DNA of 35,729 nucleotides from Lachnospiraceae bacterium (GTDB lineage: Bacteria > Bacillota > Clostridia > Lachnospirales > Lachnospiraceae): NCBI GenBank assembly GCA_017553695.1, contig JAFZKG010000024.1, positions 1-35,729 on the forward strand, written 5' to 3'. Position numbers and translations under genes: made by a program. How positions within the stretch are numbered: the first letter of the stretch is position 1; each line of letters opens with the position of its first letter. Below are positions 30,754 to 35,729 of this stretch, piece by piece. The notes under the pieces were generated by a model, which worked only from the letters and a program-made list of their open reading frames with translations, was not told the origin of the DNA and ran no database searches.

Positions 30754-31500
30754 TTATTCCACTGCGGTCCGCAGCGCCGTCCGGATCATCAGATCCAATG
30801 CCGTCTCGCGGTCCTTCGGATCCATCTCTTCACCGGTCAGGATATTGTTCGAAACGGTAAAGACCGCCAACGATTTCTTGCCGGCCTGTGCGGCATTCGC
30901 GTAGAGTGCTGCCGCCTCCATCTCAAAGGCGTCCACGCCGCACTCTGTCCAGTAGCCGATCATGTCCCCGTCTTCCTGGGCATAATAAATCTCCTCTGTG
31001 AGCACGATCCCGTTGTGGATCCGGCTGCCTTCTTTTTTCTGCAGTTCTTCCTCTGCAATGCCGACAGCTTTTCGAAGCAGTGCCTCATCCGGCTGCGGAA
31101 CATAATCTTCCGGCAGACGGAAATGCTTCAGGAAATCGGAATCGGTCAGCGCCGTGTGTGCCAGCAGCAGATCGCCGACTTTCATTTCCGGGTTAATGCT
31201 CCCGGCCGTCCCCACGCGGATGATCGCATCGACGTCATAAAAATTGAACAATTCATATGTATAGAGGCTGATGGACGGAATGCCGATTCCGCTGGCCATG
31301 ACCGTCACTTTTTTCCCTTCAAACGTTCCGGTATAGCCCTGCACGCCACGGATGTTATTCACCAGCACCGGCTCTTCCAAATATGTCCCCGCGATATACT
31401 TGCTGCGCAGCGGATCGCCCGGCATCAGCACGACGTCCGCGATTTCTTCTTTCGACGCCGAAATATGCGGCGTCGGGATTCTTGTCAGATCCAGACTCAT
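30754..31500 (-). CDS. deoD: Purine-nucleoside phosphorylase, DeoD type
   Basis: A 248-residue hexameric-type purine nucleoside phosphorylase: cleaves purine (deoxy)ribonucleosides with phosphate for salvage in the cytoplasm. Motifs in order are MPGDPLRSKYIA (phosphate site), RVGTAGSINPEMKVGDL, and DAFEMEAAALYANA (ribose and base contacts). Length and ends match E. coli DeoD. Its ATG overlaps the rsmI stop by 4 bases (ATGA). No sign of damage. Confidence 0.95.
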   Translation of the reverse strand: MSLDLTRIPTPHISASKEEIADVVLMPGDPLRSKYIAGTYLEEPVLVNNIRGVQGYTGTFEGKKVTVMASGIGIPSISLYTYELFNFYDVDAIIRVGTAGSINPEMKVGDLLLAHTALTDSDFLKHFRLPEDYVPQPDEALLRKAVGIAEEELQKKEGSRIHNGIVLTEEIYYAQEDGDMIGYWTECGVDAFEMEAAALYANAAQAGKKSLAVFTVSNNILTGEEMDPKDRETALDLMIRTALRTAVE

Positions 31501-32336
31501 TTTTTCACCTCATCATAGACATCCCGCTTCGTGATGCCTCTGTCTTTTGCCACCTGTTTCATCGCATCCTTCTCGGATAGTCCCTGGGCAAGATAGCGTT
31601 CCAGATGCTCCCGGATGCTGATCTTCTCCCATTCTCTCTCTGCTTCCCCACGGATTTCCTCCGGGTCTTTGCCCTCGATCACAAGGACCATTTCGCCTTT
31701 TGGCTCATTCTCTGTAAAATATGTCACTGCCTCCGGCAGGGTAAAACGCAGAATGCTTTCATGAATCTTGGTCAGTTCCCGCAGGATGCGGATCTGCCGT
31801 TCCCCCAACACGCCCTCCAGTTCCGAAAGGGTTTTCCGGATCCGATGCGGCGCTTCATACAGCACGATCGTCCGCGTCTCATTTTCCAGACGGTCCAGCG
31901 CTTCCTTCCGCTCTTTCTTTTCTACCGGCAGGAAGCCTTCGAACACAAAGCGGCGGGAGGAAAGACCGCACATGGAAAGCGCCACCGTCAGGGCAGATGC
32001 CCCAGGAAGAGACGTTACTTCGATGCCTGCCTTATAACATTTCTTTACCAGTTCTTCGCCAGGATCGGAGATGCCCGGTGTGCCTGCGTCTGTCACCAGC
32101 GCGATATGATCGCCTGCCAAAAGACGCGCTACCAGCTCATCCGCTTTTTCAAATTTATTATGCTCATGATAGCTTGTCAGCTTTGCTTTTATATCATAAT
32201 GATTCAAAAGCTTCAGCGTATGACGGGTATCCTCTGCCGCGATCAGGTCCACCTCCTTCAGCGTTTCTATCACGCGGAAGGTGATGTCCTCCAGATTCCC
32301 GATCGGCGTTGCGCATAAATATAATTTTCCACTCAT
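31497..32336 (-). CDS. rsmI: 16S rRNA (cytidine(1402)-2'-O)-methyltransferase RsmI
   Basis: A 279-residue RsmI/YraL-type SAM-dependent methyltransferase of the tetrapyrrole-methylase fold. It shows LYLCATPIGNLEDIT at the start, EDTRHTLKLLNHY, the highly typical TDAGTPGISDPG, and LPGASALTVALSMCG. It methylates the 2'-hydroxyl of C1402 in the decoding centre of 16S rRNA. It begins 3 bases after the tRNA methyltransferase gene with only a weak ribosome site, consistent with coupled translation, and overlaps deoD at its end. Confidence 0.95.
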   Translation of the reverse strand: MSGKLYLCATPIGNLEDITFRVIETLKEVDLIAAEDTRHTLKLLNHYDIKAKLTSYHEHNKFEKADELVARLLAGDHIALVTDAGTPGISDPGEELVKKCYKAGIEVTSLPGASALTVALSMCGLSSRRFVFEGFLPVEKKERKEALDRLENETRTIVLYEAPHRIRKTLSELEGVLGERQIRILRELTKIHESILRFTLPEAVTYFTENEPKGEMVLVIEGKDPEEIRGEAEREWEKISIREHLERYLAQGLSEKDAMKQVAKDRGITKRDVYDEVKK

Positions 32337-32339
32337 AGT

Positions 32340-33095
32340 TCAAAATCGGTAGATCGCAAGGATCTCGTCTGTATATTTGTCCGGTTCCTCATAAATGATC
32401 AACGGTTTCTCCACTTTCATAAATGTGTTGCCGCCACTCACGGCTTCGATCAGGACCATCGTTGCCTGGCTGTCCGCAAAGGAATGCACCATGCGCAGCC
32501 GCTTGATCTCCAGTTTGTTGGCTTTTAATTCTGCAAAGATCTCTGTCAGCCGTTCCGGCCGGTGCACCAGGAAGAATTTTCCGCCCGGTACCAGGAGGGC
32601 AGCGGCTTCCCTGGCTACATCCGCAAAGGTACAGCAGATCTCATGCCGTGCCACCGCCTTCGCATCCTCCGGATTTACCAGCCCGCCATCCTTTTTCATA
32701 TACGGCGGATTGCAAGTGACGATATCAAAAGAAGAACGTCCAAACAGGGAAGAGGCCTCGCAGAGGTCGCCCTCCACGATCTTCACACTGTCCGAAAGAT
32801 CATTCAGCAGTACGCTGCGTCCTGCCATCTCTGCCATTTCACTTTGGATCTCGAGCCCAGTGATGTTGCGGGAATCTGTCTTTGCCCGCAGCAGCAGCGG
32901 CAGGATCCCGGTACCTGTACCCAAGTCCAGGATCTTCGTATCTGCCGTCGTCTTCGCTGCGATGCTCTCGCACACGAAACCAGAAAGAAGGACCGCATCC
33001 ATCCCGAAACAAAAACCATTCTTGTTTTGAATGATGCGGTAACCATTCCTTTGCAGATCATCAATTCTTTCGTCTTTGCGTAAAGCTACTTCCAC
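32340..33095 (-). CDS. trmN6: tRNA1(Val) (adenine(37)-N6)-methyltransferase-like (YfiC/YabB type)
   Basis: A 251-residue N6-adenine methyltransferase. The SAM motif is ILDLGTGTGILPLLL, and the catalytic NPPY motif lies in VTCNPPYMKKDGG. It opens with RNGYRIIQNKNGFCFGMDAVLLSGF, typical of the YfiC family. Expected target is A37 of a tRNA; an rRNA or protein target is less likely. The start is a GTG preceded by AAGGA, directly after the ricT stop with no gap. Its place before rsmI matches the usual Firmicute order. Confidence 0.88.
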   Translation of the reverse strand: MEVALRKDERIDDLQRNGYRIIQNKNGFCFGMDAVLLSGFVCESIAAKTTADTKILDLGTGTGILPLLLRAKTDSRNITGLEIQSEMAEMAGRSVLLNDLSDSVKIVEGDLCEASSLFGRSSFDIVTCNPPYMKKDGGLVNPEDAKAVARHEICCTFADVAREAAALLVPGGKFFLVHRPERLTEIFAELKANKLEIKRLRMVHSFADSQATMVLIEAVSGGNTFMKVEKPLIIYEEPDKYTDEILAIYRF

Positions 33096-33992
33096 TTATT
33101 CCTTTTCCAGTTCTTTCAGCGCTTTCAGTTCCTCCGCGGAAACCTCCTGCTCCTGATTGTTATTGTTTTTCTTTTTCTTTCTCGAGAACTTCAGGTCTCC
33201 CGGGCCATATTCCCGGGCTTCTCTTTCATCATCGCTCAGGTCTACGATGACACGGATCCGCTGCTTCAGGATGTTGATGGAATCGACCACGCAGTGGAAG
33301 CCGTCTTCTGTCGTTGCCTCATCGCCCACGCGCGGCAGCTTCTTACTCAGATCCAGATAAGCATCTTCTTCATATTTGATGCAGCACATCAGACGCCCGC
33401 AGCTGCCCGAGATCTTGGTCGGGTTCAGTGAAAGGTTCTGGTCTTTTGCCATCCGGATGGAGACCGGAACGAAATCCGACTGGAAGGAATGGCAGCAGAA
33501 TTCACGGCCACAGATGCCGTAGCCTCCCAGGGCCTTTGTCTCGTCACGCACGCCAATCTGCCGCAGTTCGATCCTTGTCTTATACACAGATGCCAAATCC
33601 TTGACCAGCTCGCGAAAATCCACTCTTCCGTCTGCCGTAAAATAGAACAGGATCTTGTTGCCGTCGAAAGTGTATTCCACATCCACCAGTTTCATTTTCA
33701 GATCATGCTTTGCAATCTTTTCCAGACAGACTTGAAAAGCTTTCTTCTCTTTGTCTTTATTGGCTTCCGCTTTCTGGTCATCCTCTTCCGTCGCGATGCG
33801 GATGACCGGCTTCAGCGGGCTCACCACTTCTTCGTCCGTGATCTGTTTCGGTCCCGTCACTACGACGCCATATTCGATCCCTCTCGCGGTCTCGACGATG
33901 GCGTGATCCCCGATCTCGATCGACAGATCTGCCGGATCAAAATAATAGATCTTCCCGGTCTTCTTAAACCGGATCCCCACTACTGTTATCAT
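33096..33992 (-). CDS. ricT: PSP1-domain protein RicT (YaaT)
   Basis: A 298-residue PSP1 C-terminal domain protein. The Cys-rich signature GICGREFCCHSF and SGSCGRLMCCIKYE is unmistakable. In Bacillus, RicT works with RicA and RicF in an Fe-S-containing complex that promotes RNase Y-dependent mRNA processing. It ends in a Lys/Asn-rich, then acidic tail (about 270-298) that is probably disordered. AAAGGG precedes the ATG. It lies 12 bases after holB. Confidence 0.94.
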   Translation of the reverse strand: MITVVGIRFKKTGKIYYFDPADLSIEIGDHAIVETARGIEYGVVVTGPKQITDEEVVSPLKPVIRIATEEDDQKAEANKDKEKKAFQVCLEKIAKHDLKMKLVDVEYTFDGNKILFYFTADGRVDFRELVKDLASVYKTRIELRQIGVRDETKALGGYGICGREFCCHSFQSDFVPVSIRMAKDQNLSLNPTKISGSCGRLMCCIKYEEDAYLDLSKKLPRVGDEATTEDGFHCVVDSINILKQRIRVIVDLSDDEREAREYGPGDLKFSRKKKKNNNNQEQEVSAEELKALKELEKE

Positions 33993-34004
33993 ATGTATTC
34001 CCTT

Positions 34005-34997
34005 TCAGTTTCTGAGTTCTTCTCTTATTTTCAAAAACAGTGCTTCGAAAACGGCTTCGCATTTTACGAAGGTATCCAGCCGGATCCCAGCTTCCGCGAT
34101 GGCATCGAAGATCCTCCCGAGTCCCTCCGGTGTGATCTGGTCGGCCTGCCGCTTCAGCACTGCTTTTTCTTTTTCAAAATATAATCTGCCACTTCCTGCC
34201 TGGTTTTTTACCATGGCCACGTCGCGGTACCACATCCGCATGTAGGAAAGCACTTCCGCGCCGTCTTCCCGTTCCAGGTCTGCCGAAAACTGGAATATCT
34301 CCAGCGCGTCAAGATTGGACATGTTTTTCAGCGCCTTGATGGTCTCGTTTTTCAGCGCAGCTTTTTCTTCATCATCCGTAAGTCTTTTGGCCAGTCCCAG
34401 ATTGCCTTTGCTGATGCCGGCATTTTCCTCGACCAGTGCTTTTTCCGCACCCTCTTTTTCCAGTTCGCGGATGATCACCTCTTTCGGAAGCGGCTCGATC
34501 CGCAGCTTGATGCAACGGGATCTTACCGTATCCAGCAACTTATCACAGTTATCCGTCAGCAGGAAAAACAGCGCGTACTCCGGCGGTTCTTCAAGTGTTT
34601 TCAGCAACGCGTTCTGTCCATTGTCGTTCAAAAGCTGCGCGTCTTTGATGATGTAGATCTTGAACGGCCCGTAGAACGGGATGATGTCAACAGTATCAAT
34701 GACCTGCCTGCGGATCTCGTCGATCGACAGGACGGTCGGTTTTTCATGCTCGACCCAGATGATATCCGGGTGGTTATGCGTATCTGCCTTCACGCAGGAA
34801 GGACATGTCATGCACGGACCTTCCTCGATTCCTTTTTCACACAGCAGAGCGGCGGCGATATATCCGGCAAAGGTCTTCTTTCCGATCCCCTCCGGCCCGT
34901 CGATGATATACGCATGGGAGACCTTGCCCTTTCGGACGGCTTCCCTGAAATGCTCAATATTCTGCTTGTTTCCAAGGATCTGCTTCAATTCCGACAT
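34005..34997 (-). CDS. holB: DNA polymerase III subunit delta'
   Basis: A 330-residue clamp-loader subunit. It has GPEGIGKKTF (Walker A form), a zinc-binding group of four cysteines in LLCEKG and CMTCPSC around 53-68, NGQNALLKTLEEPP, and the sensor SRC motif in VRSRCIKLRI. In the clamp-loader complex it helps load the beta clamp on DNA. Its position between a guanylate kinase-like gene and ricT fits the standard Firmicute cluster. There are 30 bases between it and the upstream gene. Confidence 0.93.
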   Translation of the reverse strand: MSELKQILGNKQNIEHFREAVRKGKVSHAYIIDGPEGIGKKTFAGYIAAALLCEKGIEEGPCMTCPSCVKADTHNHPDIIWVEHEKPTVLSIDEIRRQVIDTVDIIPFYGPFKIYIIKDAQLLNDNGQNALLKTLEEPPEYALFFLLTDNCDKLLDTVRSRCIKLRIEPLPKEVIIRELEKEGAEKALVEENAGISKGNLGLAKRLTDDEEKAALKNETIKALKNMSNLDALEIFQFSADLEREDGAEVLSYMRMWYRDVAMVKNQAGSGRLYFEKEKAVLKRQADQITPEGLGRIFDAIAEAGIRLDTFVKCEAVFEALFLKIREELRN

Positions 34998-35027
34998 AAT
35001 TAAATAATTATAGCACAGCGGGAAGTC

Positions 35028-35624
35028 TCAGGAAAGCATAGCAGCCTGCCGGATCTCATTCCGGATCTCGCCGATACAGGTTTCCAGATCTGTGTTGTCA
35101 AAGCGTTTTTCGATCCCTGCCTTCTGCAGATTCTCTTCGCTGAAATCTTCGCTGTCTGTGAGGAACCTGCGGCACATTTCCGCATAGCCCGGTTCTTTCT
35201 GCTGCCGTTCCCGGTTCAGTGCGCGTTCCAGCCGGACACCGTCATCCAGTTCGATATAAAGCGGAACAATCTTATCCGCGCCGTAGTATTCACGCATCTT
35301 CACAAACGACTCCAGCGTCCCGATGTAAAGATAATCATTCCTGGTGAGGTCTACCTTGTCACTGTCCACACTGTAATAATACCAATCCCCATAAACTGTG
35401 TGGTACACGCGGGATTCAATGAGACGGCCTTCCTGCTCGAACCGGTCCAGGTCTTCCTTCGTCGTAAAATAATATTCCACGCCATCCTGTTCACCGGCAC
35501 GGATCGGCCGGGTCGTGTATCCGACATACGGAAGGAGCCCTAATTCCGGTTCATGGATGAGGCGGTTATAGATCGTGTCTTTTCCGGACGCGCTTTTTCC
35601 CATCAAGAAAAATATCTTTCCCAT
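35028..35624 (-). CDS. Guanylate kinase-like protein
   Basis: A 198-residue P-loop kinase with GKSASGKD at about 8-15 and a GMP-binding-type segment YTTRPIRAGEQDGVEYYF, followed by the E-G-R-L-I-E turn of the family. Classical Gmk enzymes phosphorylate GMP to GDP. Variants such as this, next to holB and an Orn/Lys/Arg decarboxylase, are common in Clostridia, and the cell may hold another Gmk elsewhere, so the symbol is withheld. The first 22 bases overlap the end of the decarboxylase gene. Confidence 0.85.
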   Translation of the reverse strand: MGKIFFLMGKSASGKDTIYNRLIHEPELGLLPYVGYTTRPIRAGEQDGVEYYFTTKEDLDRFEQEGRLIESRVYHTVYGDWYYYSVDSDKVDLTRNDYLYIGTLESFVKMREYYGADKIVPLYIELDDGVRLERALNRERQQKEPGYAEMCRRFLTDSEDFSEENLQKAGIEKRFDNTDLETCIGEIRNEIRQAAMLS

Positions 35625-35729
35625 ATCGCAATCTCTGCTCCCTTATCGATCAGGTCGGTAATCTGCTCTTTTTTCTCTTTCGTATAGATCTCGCCCGGTG
35701 CGATGACAGGGCATCCCGGCGGATACACA
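35603..35729 (-). CDS. Orn/Lys/Arg decarboxylase-family protein, C-terminus (partial)
   Basis: Only the last 41 codons lie in the window; the gene runs in from beyond 35729. The frame reads YPPGCPVIAPGEIYT and ends KGAEIAIWERYFS before a TGA at 35605-35603. YPPGxPxxxPGE is the C-terminal signature of PLP-dependent ornithine/lysine/arginine decarboxylases. It overlaps the start of the guanylate kinase-like gene by 22 bases. The substrate amino acid cannot be told from this piece. Confidence 0.72.
   Translation of the reverse strand, partial: VYPPGCPVIAPGEIYTKEKKEQITDLIDKGAEIAIWERYFS

Overview
The window looks like a piece of chromosome from a gut-type anaerobic member of the Clostridia (Bacillota). 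The evidence is strong AGGAGG-type ribosome sites, TTG and GTG starts, a RicT/YaaT (PSP1) gene, and the Firmicute housekeeping order decarboxylase, guanylate kinase-like, holB, ricT, tRNA methyltransferase, rsmI. Base composition is middling by eye; the genes at 21808-22779 and 27939-28370 look AT-richer than their surroundings. I saw no tRNA, rRNA, CRISPR array, insertion sequence or prophage block.

Region 1 (1-2060, + strand): a LuxR-type regulator and a FolD-like folate enzyme, closed by a strong terminator. The FolD-like protein lacks two of the residues expected for the bifunctional enzyme. Region 2 (2061-2273) is an intergenic stretch of TCTCATATCTC repeats. Region 3 (2274-8474, - strand) is a compact six-gene run read from about 8440 downward: acyltransferase, GltS-like symporter, sn-glycerol-1-phosphate dehydrogenase, DUF5131 protein, flavodoxin-like oxidoreductase and EamA transporter.

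Region 4 (8593-21417) is the most interesting part. It holds a complete TRAP transporter (DctQ, DctM, DctP lipoprotein) and a LysR regulator on the + strand. On the - strand are a double-hotdog MaoC-like protein, a GntP-type permease, a fumarate-reductase-like flavoprotein and a PucR regulator. Divergent from PucR is a large tandem flavodoxin/zinc-ribbon protein. This reads as an uptake-plus-redox cluster for an unidentified organic acid or acyl compound, with two transport systems and two regulators. Four of its proteins carry unusual Pro/Met/Gly-rich inserts, and the 7-mer CAATGGT lies in four of its intergenic regions.

Region 5 (21418-22821): a second TCTCATATCTC repeat locus, then a solitary restriction-endonuclease-like gene. 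Region 6 (22860-28370, - strand): a CotH-family surface protein with an internal coding repeat, a radical SAM protein, a TfoX-domain protein, two unknown proteins, a P-loop protein and a GNAT acetyltransferase. Region 7 (28412-35729, - strand): housekeeping genes for rRNA and tRNA methylation, acyl carrier protein, phospholipid acylation, purine salvage, DNA replication and a guanylate kinase-like protein, ending in the C-terminus of an Orn/Lys/Arg decarboxylase that runs off the window.
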